A program made the position numbers and the translations under genes. DNA of 8,116 bases from Treponema sp. UBA4377. Lineage in GTDB: Bacteria; Spirochaetota; Spirochaetia; Treponematales; Treponemataceae. The number at the start of each line of letters is the position of its first letter. The first letter of the stretch is position 1. The stretch spans positions 21,126 through 29,241 of the forward strand of contig DGRX01000031.1 of NCBI GenBank assembly GCA_002391235.1. Reading direction: 5' to 3'. Shown here piece by piece: positions 1-5,237 of the stretch. The notes beneath the pieces are model-generated. The model saw only the letters and a program-made list of their open reading frames with translations. It had not been told where the DNA came from and ran no database searches.

Positions 1-731
1 TGACTTTTTGCGATAGAGATGAAATTGAAAGCAATCTCAAACCATGGATTGGATTTGTGTTCACAGCTCCAGCCTATCGTGGCCATCATCTTGCAGGACA
101 AATAATCGAACACTGCATGAATAATGCCGTTGCTCTCTACCCGGAATCAGAATATGTTTATGTTTCATCAGACGAAAAAGGCCTTTACGAAAAATACGGT
201 TTTGAATTCGTTGGAAAAATGAAAACTATTTGGGGAGAAGACTCTGGAGTTTTCAGAAAGAAAATAGAAAAGGAAGCGAACGAAATCACTTACAAAACGC
301 TTAGCCCGGCGGACTATGACGAGCTTTGGGCCCTCTGGAATCAGGTTGAGCAGACAAAGCGCGCCCTTAATCCTGTGGACGACACTCGCGAAGGTATCAC
401 CCGCTACATGAAGCGCAACCCTACGACATGCTTTGCGGCGACAAGCGGCGGAAAAATCGTTGGAGCGATTCTCACAGGCCATGACGGAAGAAGGGCAATC
501 ATTCATCATCTTTGCGTCCATCCTGATTTTCAGCGCATGGGAATCGCCAGCGCGCTTGTCGCTAAGGCGGAGGAAGCCCTTAAAAAAGAAGGAATTACAA
601 AAGCCTTCGGACTTGTGTTCAAGGACAACGACAAGGCAAATTCATTCTGGGAAAAGATGGGCTATTCGCTTAGAACAAATCTAAATTATCGCAACAAAAG
701 CCTGAACGCGGACGTTCCGACTGGGGAATGA
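1..731 (+). CDS. Tandem-GNAT N-acetyltransferase, 5' end cut by the window edge
   Basis: The frame is open from base 3 with no stop, so the GTG at 57 is an internal valine codon and the true start lies left of the window. About 242 residues are visible. They hold the end of one GNAT domain (acetyl-CoA loop around APAYRGHHLAGQ, then LYEKYGFEFVG) and a complete second GNAT domain, starting near ITYKTLSPADYDELW with motif A as VHPDFQRMGIASALV and the closing NDKANSFWEKMGY. Known of the family: GNAT proteins transfer an acetyl group from acetyl-CoA to an amine and are cytosolic; the substrate cannot be read from this sequence. Two GNAT domains in one chain usually mean one active and one degenerate or structural copy. 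The second has the cleaner R/Q-x-x-G-x-G/A loop (QRMGIA), so it is the likelier catalytic one. The gene is separated from the next by an inverted repeat and is probably a separate transcription unit. Confidence 0.85.
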   Translation, partial: TFCDRDEIESNLKPWIGFVFTAPAYRGHHLAGQIIEHCMNNAVALYPESEYVYVSSDEKGLYEKYGFEFVGKMKTIWGEDSGVFRKKIEKEANEITYKTLSPADYDELWALWNQVEQTKRALNPVDDTREGITRYMKRNPTTCFAATSGGKIVGAILTGHDGRRAIIHHLCVHPDFQRMGIASALVAKAEEALKKEGITKAFGLVFKDNDKANSFWEKMGYSLRTNLNYRNKSLNADVPTGE

Positions 732-733
732 AA

Positions 734-766
734 GCGATAGAAAAATCGCGGCGCTTTTTCTATCGC
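734..766. terminator. Perfect 12-bp inverted repeat after the tandem-GNAT gene, possible terminator
   Basis: GCGATAGAAAAA (734-745) and TTTTTCTATCGC (755-766) are perfect reverse complements with a 9-base GC-rich loop. The repeat starts two bases after the stop codon at 729-731. The five T residues lie inside the stem rather than after it, so this is not a textbook intrinsic terminator. The symmetric A5/T5 layout could stop transcription in either direction. It could alternatively be a 3'-end stabilising hairpin. Confidence 0.5.
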
Positions 767-784
767 GGCCATCTTGCCGCCCCC

Positions 785-813
785 TTTACAAAAACCTTTG
801 ATTCAATCAAAAT
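785..813 (+). promoter_or_regulatory. Possible promoter for the DUF2156 operon
   Basis: TTTACA (785-790, 5 of 6 to the -35 consensus) and CAAAAT (808-813, 4 of 6 to the -10) are separated by 17 bp. The predicted transcription start, about 7 bases after the -10, falls on the start codons at 817-822, which would make the mRNA leaderless. No Shine-Dalgarno sequence precedes either ATG, which fits. The -10 is weak, so this is tentative. Confidence 0.3.
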
Positions 814-816
814 GAC

Positions 817-1785
817 ATGATGGATTGGAAAACGCCGGCCCTGACAGATTTGGAGACCCTTCAAAAATGCGCCGCGACTAACGGCTTTTTTGCCAATGTT
901 TACGGCGCGGCCAATTGTGTCCTTTACGCAAAAAAGTTTGGAGCGCAAATCGCGCTGGAAGGCGGCTGGCTTTTTTTGCGCCTGTACGAAGACCAAAAGC
1001 CGCGCTTTTTCTTTCCGCATAAAATTGACGGCGGCCTTGAAGGCGCGGAAGAGGCGCTAAAACTTTTGGAGAAGGAAGCGCGCGGCTTTTTGGAAGCCGA
1101 CAGCCGCTTTGAAAAAGAGCCGTTTGTCCTAAAGAACATCACAGCCGCCGAAAAGGAAATCGCCGCGCGCGTTTTTCCTGGCGCTCAATTCGCCGCCGCG
1201 CGCGAGTCCGGCGACTACATTTATCGGACGGAAGATTTGGCGGGCCTTGCCGGAAAAAAATATAGCAAAAAGCGGAACCATATAAAGCAGTTTAAGGCAA
1301 AGAGGCCCGGCTGGCGCTTTGAGCCTTTGACAAGCGCAAATTTGCAAGACGCGCGCCTGGTTGAAGAAAAATGGCTTGAAGAATTTTTGGCGCATGACGC
1401 GGCGGGCGCAAACAGCGCGGCTGGCGACGACCTAAAAATAGAAAAGGAAATAATTTTTTCCGCGCTTGAAAATTTTGAGCGCTTTGAAAAAGTCTGCGGA
1501 ATGACAGGCGGCCTTCTTTACGTTGACGACAAGCCCGCCGCTTTTTGCGTGGCAAGCCTTTTGAGCGCGGCTGTCACCGACGTTCACTTTGAAAAATGCC
1601 TTTTTGAATACGCCCGCGACGGAGGCTACGCTGTCATCAACAACGAGTTTTCCAAAAGCGTCAAAACAGAATTCATAAACAGGGAAGAGGACTTGGGAAT
1701 AGAAGGCCTTCGCAAGGCAAAGCTTTCCTACTACCCGGAAGAAATATTGGAGAAATACAATGGAACAATTCATTCAGCTCGATGA
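817..1785 (+). CDS. DUF2156 / phosphatidylglycerol lysyltransferase C-terminal domain protein
   Basis: 322 residues, soluble, with no membrane segment or signal peptide visible. It matches the DUF2156 (LPG_synthase_C) family, a double-GNAT-like fold related to the catalytic part of MprF. Landmarks are the linker DYIYRTEDLAGLAG (133-146), the basic signature KKYSKKRNHIKQF (147-159), and the C-terminal NREEDLGIEGLRKAKLSYYP (288-307) that is typical of stand-alone members. MprF moves lysine from Lys-tRNA to phosphatidylglycerol, but this protein lacks the flippase and membrane helices. Lipid aminoacylation is therefore not supported; a soluble acyl- or aminoacyl-transferase with unknown acceptor is the safer reading. 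ATG codons at 817 and 820 are adjacent; neither has a Shine-Dalgarno sequence. The 3' end overlaps the next gene by 26 bases, indicating co-transcription and likely translational coupling. Confidence 0.85.
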   Translation: MMDWKTPALTDLETLQKCAATNGFFANVYGAANCVLYAKKFGAQIALEGGWLFLRLYEDQKPRFFFPHKIDGGLEGAEEALKLLEKEARGFLEADSRFEKEPFVLKNITAAEKEIAARVFPGAQFAAARESGDYIYRTEDLAGLAGKKYSKKRNHIKQFKAKRPGWRFEPLTSANLQDARLVEEKWLEEFLAHDAAGANSAAGDDLKIEKEIIFSALENFERFEKVCGMTGGLLYVDDKPAAFCVASLLSAAVTDVHFEKCLFEYARDGGYAVINNEFSKSVKTEFINREEDLGIEGLRKAKLSYYPEEILEKYNGTIHSAR

Positions 1786-2206
1786 ATCGCATTTGAGCGA
1801 GGCCGCGCAGTTGTACAAGGAGGCCTTTGCAGGCGAGCCTTGGAACGACGACTGGAGCGACCAAAAGACGCTGACCGAATACATCAAGGAAGTTTCGGGC
1901 CACTACAACGCGCTAAATTACGGCCTTTTGATTGACGGAAAGTTGGTCGCGATTTCGCTTGGCGGAATCCGCCACTGGTGGGAAGGCGCCAATTACAACA
2001 TTGACGAGTTTTGCGTGTCAAAAGATTTGCGCGGTCGGGGCATTGGCTCCAAGTTCATTGCGATGATAGCGGCGGACGTCAAGAAGCGCGGCGTTGCGGG
2101 AATTTTTTTGCAAACCGACATCGACAAGCCTTCGTTCCGCTTTTACACAAAGAATGGATTTTCAAATTTGGAAAAGCATGTAAGCTTATTTAAAGGCGTA
2201 AAATGA
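1760..2206 (+). CDS. GNAT family N-acetyltransferase
   Basis: 148 residues, a normal length for a single-domain GNAT. The N-terminal part (2-50) is helical and acidic. Strand 4 and motif A read YNIDEFCVSKDLRGRGIGSKF (79-99), with the acetyl-CoA pyrophosphate loop R91-x-x-G94-x-G96. The C-terminal DIDKPSFRFYTKNGF (120-134) is the usual helix 4/strand 7 segment holding the tyrosine that often serves as general acid (Tyr129). It should acetylate a small amine or peptide amine in the cytosol; the substrate is unknown, and similarity to aminoglycoside acetyltransferases is only at fold level. The ATG at 1760 is preceded by TTGGAG seven bases upstream, inside the end of the DUF2156 gene. Its TGA (2204-2206) directly precedes the ribosome site of the next gene. 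Confidence 0.88.
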   Translation: MEQFIQLDESHLSEAAQLYKEAFAGEPWNDDWSDQKTLTEYIKEVSGHYNALNYGLLIDGKLVAISLGGIRHWWEGANYNIDEFCVSKDLRGRGIGSKFIAMIAADVKKRGVAGIFLQTDIDKPSFRFYTKNGFSNLEKHVSLFKGVK

Positions 2207-2220
2207 AAGGAGATGGCGGC

Positions 2221-2805
2221 ATGAAAATTTACGACATTTCGCAGGAACTTTTTGGCTGCGCCGTTTATCCTGGCGACCCTCAGCCCGAAAGGTTTGTGAC
2301 GCTCAGCATTAAAAACGGCGACGTTTGCAATTTGACGGCATTTAAAATGTGCGCCCACAACGGAACCCATGTTGACGCGCCCTTCCATTTTTACGCCGAC
2401 GGAAAGACAATCGACCAAGTTGACTTGGACCGCTTTATCGGATGGGCCTACGTCGCCGAGCATGAAGGAGACATAAGCGCCGACGACGCCAAAAACATTT
2501 TAAAGGCCGCCAAGGACTGCGAGCGCGTTCTTGTAAAAGGAAAGGCTGTCGTCACAAAAGAGGCGGCCCAGGTTTTTGCGGAAGCGCGAATAAAGCTTTT
2601 TGGAAACGAGTCGCAGACTGTTGGGCCGATCGACGCGCCAAAAGAAGTTCACCTTATAATGCTTGGCGCGGAGATTGTTTTGCTTGAAGGAATCAGGCTT
2701 GAAAAAGTGCCGGTCGGAAAATATTTTTTAAATGCGGTTCCGCTAAATCTTGGCGGAGCGGACGGCTCTCCCTGCCGCGCGACTCTTTTGGAAATGCAGG
2801 AATAA
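2221..2805 (+). CDS. Cyclase-family metal-dependent hydrolase (kynurenine formamidase-like fold)
   Basis: 194 residues from the chosen ATG at 2221, which has AAAGGAG (2206-2212) at an 8-base spacing. An in-frame ATG at 2203 would add six residues but would place this strong ribosome site inside the gene. The protein opens MKIYDISQELFGCAVYPGDP, the standard start of the family. It carries the metal-binding signature as HNGTHVDAPFH, giving His46, His50, Asp52 and His56. Family members hydrolyse amide or ring bonds (KynB arylformamidase, isatin hydrolase and others) using a divalent metal. No other tryptophan-degradation gene is nearby, so a KynB role is not supported. Its place between a GNAT and a DUF1349 gene suggests modification or turnover of an acylated small molecule, which is inference only. 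Confidence 0.9.
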   Translation: MKIYDISQELFGCAVYPGDPQPERFVTLSIKNGDVCNLTAFKMCAHNGTHVDAPFHFYADGKTIDQVDLDRFIGWAYVAEHEGDISADDAKNILKAAKDCERVLVKGKAVVTKEAAQVFAEARIKLFGNESQTVGPIDAPKEVHLIMLGAEIVLLEGIRLEKVPVGKYFLNAVPLNLGGADGSPCRATLLEMQE

Positions 2806-2819
2806 GGAGAAGACGAATT

Positions 2820-3419
2820 ATGGACATGAAAAACTTTAAATGGACGCGCGAACCTGCGTCTTGCAAAATCACCGGCGAAAAAATTGAAATCACGACCGCT
2901 CCGCACACGGACCTTTGGCAGCGCACTTACTATCATTTTCAAAACGACAACGCTCCTATCTTTCAGATGGAAACGGAAGAAAAATATTTTTCGTTTGTCG
3001 TAAAGACTGACTTTTCGCAAAGCCATCACCGCTTTGACCAGTGCGGAATCGTCATGTACTTGGACAGCCAAAACTGGCTCAAGGCTTCGGTTGAATACGA
3101 AAACGAAAAGTTCCAGCACTTGGGAAGCGTAGTCACAAACCGCGGCTATTCCGACTGGGCGACGACATCGATTGACGCAAGCGTAAAGACAATGTGGTAC
3201 CGCTTTAGCCGCCGCGAGGACGATTACTGCGTGGAGTGTTCGGCGGACGGAAAAAACTTTTCGCAAATGCGCGTTTGCCATGTTCACGAAGGAGCGGGAA
3301 AAATCCGCTTTGGCGTTTACGCATGCAGCCCGGAAGACTCAAGCTTTACGGCGGTCTTCACCAATATGCAAGTCACCGAATGCGCTTGGAAGGCTCACGA
3401 CGGCCAGCAGCCGGATTGA
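2820..3419 (+). CDS. DUF1349 domain-containing protein
   Basis: 199 residues, cytosolic (no signal peptide), and almost entirely one DUF1349 domain, the concanavalin-like beta-sandwich family that includes yeast Ree1. Diagnostic segments are HTDLWQRTYYHFQNDNAP (29-46), HHRFDQCGIVMYLDSQNWLKA (69-89, with Asp73 and Gln74), the glycine-rich VVTNRGYSDWA (104-114), MWYRFSRREDDYCVECSADGK and the closing FGVYACSP. The fold usually binds carbohydrate, and no enzymatic reaction is established for the bacterial members. AAGGAG (2804-2809), overlapping the previous stop codon, lies about 10 bases before the ATG at 2820, so this is the last gene of the operon that begins at 817. A second in-frame ATG at 2826 is possible but further from the ribosome site. 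Confidence 0.88.
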   Translation: MDMKNFKWTREPASCKITGEKIEITTAPHTDLWQRTYYHFQNDNAPIFQMETEEKYFSFVVKTDFSQSHHRFDQCGIVMYLDSQNWLKASVEYENEKFQHLGSVVTNRGYSDWATTSIDASVKTMWYRFSRREDDYCVECSADGKNFSQMRVCHVHEGAGKIRFGVYACSPEDSSFTAVFTNMQVTECAWKAHDGQQPD

Positions 3420-3420
3420 C

Positions 3421-3457
3421 AAGGAGGCGGAAAATGAACCACAAAATAATATCTTGA
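3421..3457 (+). other. Seven-codon reading frame with strong ribosome site (MNHKIIS)
   Basis: AAGGAGG (3421-3427) sits six bases before ATG (3434-3436), a near-ideal initiation region placed two bases after the DUF1349 stop codon. The frame reads MNHKIIS and stops at TGA 3455-3457. That stop lies within the TTGACA -35 box of the marR promoter. It could be a decayed start of a lost operon gene, a short translated peptide, or a ribosome-occupancy element. A real peptide product is not established. Confidence 0.3.
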
Positions 3458-3482
3458 CAAATTATATTTGACTAAATATAAT
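3454..3482 (+). promoter_or_regulatory. Consensus sigma-70 promoter of the marR-flavodoxin operon
   Basis: TTGACA (3454-3459), a 17-bp spacer and TATAAT (3477-3482) match both consensus hexamers exactly. The predicted transcription start is near 3489, giving a leader of about 27 bases that contains the ribosome site GGAGG (3502-3506). A promoter this strong would be expected to need repression, which the overlapping palindrome can provide. Confidence 0.9.
3461..3482. promoter_or_regulatory. 22-bp perfect palindrome, probable MarR/OhrR operator
   Basis: Arms ATTATATTT (3461-3469) and AAATATAAT (3474-3482) are exact reverse complements around the spacer GACT. The element fills the promoter spacer and covers the whole -10 box, so a bound dimer would block RNA polymerase. 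AT-rich inverted repeats of this kind are usual for MarR/OhrR proteins, and the adjacent downstream gene encodes one. A partial copy of one arm, AATATAAT (3510-3517), recurs at the marR start codon. Confidence 0.85.
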
Positions 3483-3515
3483 GTCTTTGCAATCGCGCAA
3501 TGGAGGTCGAATATA

Positions 3516-3956
3516 ATGGCGCAGGAATACGAACAGTTATTGCTAAAAAATCAATTGTGCTTTCCCTTGTACGCGTGCGGGCGAAAAATCGTAAGCGCTT
3601 ACACGCCTTACCTAAAGCCGCTGGGGCTTACTTACACGCAGTATGTCGTTCTTATGGTTTTGTGGGAAAAGGAAAGCGTCAACGTTGGGCAGCTAGGTTC
3701 CACCTTGCGCTTGGACGCGGGAACGCTGACTCCGCTTTTAAAGCGCTTGGAAAAAGACGGCTACATAACTAGGGCGCGCTCAAAGGAAGACGAGCGCGTG
3801 ACTGTCATAAACATCACTCAGGCTGGAAACGCGCTTAAAAAAAAGTGCAAGGACATTCCTGAAAAAATCGCCTGCTCCAACCCGGCCCTTACCAAAGACG
3901 AGGCGCAAAAACTTTACAAGCTGCTTTATAAATTTCTTGAAGAAAGCGGATGCTAG
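3516..3956 (+). CDS. MarR-family transcriptional regulator, OhrR type (thiol peroxide sensor)
   Basis: 146 residues from ATG 3516, with GGAGG (3502-3506) nine bases upstream. A longer frame from TTG 3468 starts inside the promoter and is rejected. The sequence NQLCFPLYACGRKI carries Cys15, and Tyr29 and Tyr40 follow. In Bacillus subtilis OhrR these same numbered positions form the peroxide-reactive cysteine and its two hydrogen-bonding tyrosines. The winged helix-turn-helix is typical: NVGQLGSTLRLDAGTLTPLLKRLEKDGYITR (56-86) with the wing EDERVTV (91-97). Additional cysteines at 21, 111, 120 and 146 could allow disulphide (two-cysteine) sensing. Expected role: a dimeric repressor released when Cys15 is oxidised by organic hydroperoxide or a related oxidant. 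It probably represses its own promoter and, through it, the downstream flavodoxin. No ohr peroxidase gene is in the window. Confidence 0.9.
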   Translation: MAQEYEQLLLKNQLCFPLYACGRKIVSAYTPYLKPLGLTYTQYVVLMVLWEKESVNVGQLGSTLRLDAGTLTPLLKRLEKDGYITRARSKEDERVTVINITQAGNALKKKCKDIPEKIACSNPALTKDEAQKLYKLLYKFLEESGC

Positions 3957-3967
3957 GGAGGAACAAA

Positions 3968-4378
3968 ATGAAATTCGCCGTTAGGTTTTACACAAAGACT
4001 GGAAACACAAAAAAGTTGGCCCAGGCCGTCGCAGGCGCTCTGGGAGTTGAGGCCTTGCCCATAAGCGAGCCGATTTTGGAGGCGGTGGACGTTTTGTTCT
4101 TGGGGAATTCATATTACGCTTTTGACATCGATCCTGAAGTGAAGGCTTTTATAAATTCGCTGGACAAGGGCAAGGTCGGAAAAATCGTCAACTTCGGCTC
4201 GGCCGCCATGCTCAACTCGACATACAAAAAAGTCAAGGCTCAGGCGGACAAGGTTGGAATCCCGATGGACCAAAGGGAGTTCCACTGCAAGGGCGAGTTC
4301 AAGTTCTTTAACAAGGGCCGCCCCAACGACGACGACCTAAAGGCCGCCGCCGACTTTGCGCGGCAGTTTGCGGAGTAA
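3968..4378 (+). CDS. Flavodoxin-family protein
   Basis: 136 residues from ATG 3968, with GGGAGG (3956-3961) six bases upstream; the upstream in-frame ATG at 3950 would overlap the marR end and lacks such a site. The N-terminal beta strand leads into the FMN-phosphate loop YTKTGNTKK (8-16; T9, T11, N13, T14). The second flavin-contact loop is LFLGNSYYAFDIDPEV (43-58), and the third is NFGSAAMLNSTYK (75-87). The chain is somewhat short compared with classical flavodoxins of about 140-170 residues, but all strands appear present. It should bind FMN and carry one or two electrons in the cytosol; its partner is unknown. It follows the OhrR-type regulator with 11 bases between genes, so it is very likely in the same operon and induced under thiol or peroxide stress. 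Confidence 0.88.
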   Translation: MKFAVRFYTKTGNTKKLAQAVAGALGVEALPISEPILEAVDVLFLGNSYYAFDIDPEVKAFINSLDKGKVGKIVNFGSAAMLNSTYKKVKAQADKVGIPMDQREFHCKGEFKFFNKGRPNDDDLKAAADFARQFAE

Positions 4379-4406
4379 AAAAAACGCCATCGCAAAAGGA
4401 TGGCGT
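4377..4406 (-). terminator. Intrinsic terminator for the minus-strand RNA
   Basis: ACGCCATC (4384-4391) and GATGGCGT (4399-4406) form a perfect 8-bp stem with a 7-base loop. Read on the minus strand, the stem is followed directly by seven T residues (plus-strand A run 4377-4383), a textbook rho-independent terminator. On the plus strand it begins six bases after the flavodoxin stop but is followed by CATAAAAATTT, so it would terminate that operon only weakly. Confidence 0.85.
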
Positions 4407-4490
4407 CATAAAAATTTGGATGGGCGGCGTATCCATCATATCAGGTTCCCTTTCGGGAGCGCAGGGTGCCTTTCCTGCTCGTCAAATTTT
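4377..4490 (-). ncRNA. Stand-alone structured small RNA, family not recognised
   Basis: On the minus strand a promoter (4524-4496) and an intrinsic terminator (4406-4377) bracket about 114 bases with no convincing reading frame. The RNA would begin AAAAUUUG (4490-4483), and this pairs perfectly with CAAAUUUU (4418-4411) as an 8-bp closing stem. Inside are three hairpins: GCAGG/CCUGC (4478-4474 with 4465-4461), UCCC-GAAA-GGGA (a GNRA tetraloop, 4458-4447), and GAUGG/CCAUC (4437-4433 with 4423-4419), which abuts the closing stem. The result is a four-helix junction followed by the terminator hairpin. A riboswitch is unlikely because no minus-strand gene follows; the next DNA is the convergent flavodoxin. 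It resembles neither canonical SRP RNA, TPP, ZTP nor SAM aptamers closely enough to name. Proposed from sequence only; transcription is not shown. Confidence 0.6.
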
Positions 4491-4495
4491 GTTTT

Positions 4496-4524
4496 ATTAT
4501 GGCATAGAATCGCGGCCTTGTCAA
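4496..4524 (-). promoter_or_regulatory. Sigma-70 promoter of the minus-strand small RNA
   Basis: On the minus strand TTGACA (4524-4519) and CATAAT (4501-4496, 5 of 6) are separated by exactly 17 bp. The expected start is about 4489-4490. The -35 hexamer contains the TGA stop codon (4523-4521) of the PBECR3-like gene, so the RNA gene is packed directly against it. Confidence 0.75.
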
Positions 4525-4901
4525 GTTTGCGGGCACGCGTTTGCGCATTTCCTCAATCTTCCAGTCTTGCAATATGTTTCTATTTTTGAAGAGCTAACAT
4601 CAAACATAGTCGCGACATAGTAAGTTTTTTTTGATGAATCAAGTTTAACGCTTAAAAAAATGTTGTCTTTAAAAACCTTTACAAGTTCAATTTGTCTCTC
4701 ATATACGCCCGCGTAATCCGGCGAGGTGATTATATCTGGAATGAAATCCAGATATTTTGCGGCTTTATAATGCTTTCGTTTTAATAAATGCGTCAAAAGG
4801 CCTTTTGACCGGTAAATCATAATTTCTCTTTGCGGAATTCCAAGAAATGAAAGAAGAGTCTCTGGAATGCTTGCGACAAAAATCATTTTATCTGACGGCA
4901 T
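4521..4901 (-). CDS. PBECR3-like nuclease-domain protein, probable toxin
   Basis: 126 residues, small and soluble. The body reads as a member of the PBECR (phage Barnase-EndoU-ColicinE5/D-RelE-like nuclease) group, best fitting PBECR3. Segments recognised are EIMIYRSKGLLTHLLKRKH (26-44, with His44), AKYLDFIPDIITSPDYAG (48-65), IELVKVFKDNIFLSVKLD (71-88), YYVATMFDV (94-102) and SSKIETYCKTGRLRK (104-118). The family is predicted to cleave RNA or DNA and occurs in polymorphic toxins and mobile elements; activity here is inference. The start overlaps the 3' end of the XRE gene by 14 bases, with AGGA shortly upstream, so the two are translationally coupled as in antitoxin-first toxin-antitoxin operons. 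The last eight residues (CANACPQT) are cysteine-containing and lie beyond the recognised domain end. The stop codon lies inside the -35 box of the RNA gene. Confidence 0.7.
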   Translation of the reverse strand: MPSDKMIFVASIPETLLSFLGIPQREIMIYRSKGLLTHLLKRKHYKAAKYLDFIPDIITSPDYAGVYERQIELVKVFKDNIFLSVKLDSSKKTYYVATMFDVSSSKIETYCKTGRLRKCANACPQT

Positions 4902-5223
4902 GGAATTCCTGCGGTTTTGCCATTATGCGAATCATTTCTGTTACGGCAAGTTTTTCGTCTTCTCTTAACAGAGGGAAGGTCTTTTGGATTTGCGCAAGGC
5001 GCTCTTTGTCCGCCTCGCTTGTGTCCACGGGAAGCTTGTTGTCGATTATGCAGTCATAGCTTACGCCAAAAAGATTTGACAACGCGCGCACCGTGGCGAC
5101 TGGCGGCTCTTGCTCAAGGTTTTCATATTTTATGAGAGCCTGTCTGGAAACGCCTAAAAGCTTTGCAAGCTGAACTTGTGTGTAGCGATTCTTTTCTCTT
5201 AAAGTTTTGATTACAGATTCCAT
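4888..5223 (-). CDS. XRE-family HTH regulator, probable antitoxin/autorepressor
   Basis: 111 residues from ATG 5223. An in-frame ATG at 5247 would add MLSLWQLN, which does not look like family sequence and has no ribosome site; 5223 gives the standard opening MESVIKTLREKNRYTQVQLA. The helix-turn-helix is residues 15-35 (TQVQLAKLLGVSRQALIKYEN), followed by the usual EPPVATVRALSNLFGVSYDCIID dimer region. The tail (about 70-111) is charged and helical and could contact the partner protein. It lies upstream of and overlaps the PBECR3-like gene by 14 bases on the same strand. Expected role: DNA-binding autorepressor that also neutralises or controls the nuclease. An inverted repeat flanking its upstream region (5238-5310) is a candidate binding site. 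Start choice is moderately certain because neither ATG has a clear Shine-Dalgarno sequence. Confidence 0.82.
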   Translation of the reverse strand: MESVIKTLREKNRYTQVQLAKLLGVSRQALIKYENLEQEPPVATVRALSNLFGVSYDCIIDNKLPVDTSEADKERLAQIQKTFPLLREDEKLAVTEMIRIMAKPQEFHAVR

Positions 5224-5237
5224 GTTAAGCTGCCATA

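Noticed and set aside
57..731. GTG at 57 as the start of the first gene
   Set aside because: The frame is open to the left edge and the preceding residues (CDRDEIESNLKPWIGF) belong to the GNAT domain.
2203..2220. ATG at 2203 as the cyclase start
   Set aside because: AAAGGAG sits 8 bases before ATG 2221, and the family starts with the MKIYDIS-type segment.
2649..3287. 212-codon minus-strand open frame opposite the cyclase and DUF1349 genes
   Set aside because: It lies antisense to two well-supported genes, shows no recognisable domain, and is explained by the codon pattern of the coding strand.
3468..3515. TTG at 3468 as the marR start
   Set aside because: It lies inside the promoter spacer and operator; ATG 3516 has a good ribosome site and gives Cys15 the expected OhrR position.
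4411..4490. SRP (4.5S) RNA on the plus strand, from the string TCAGGT followed by a CCC/GGG hairpin and AGCGCAG
   Set aside because: The near-invariant GGAAG loop region and AAGCAGC are not matched, and promoter and terminator both point to minus-strand transcription. A covariance-model search could still overturn this.
4411..4490. TPP riboswitch on the minus strand, from GGAACCTGAT and GGATACGCC
   Set aside because: The CTGAGA and GGGGTGC elements and the P5 helix are missing, and no gene follows on that strand.
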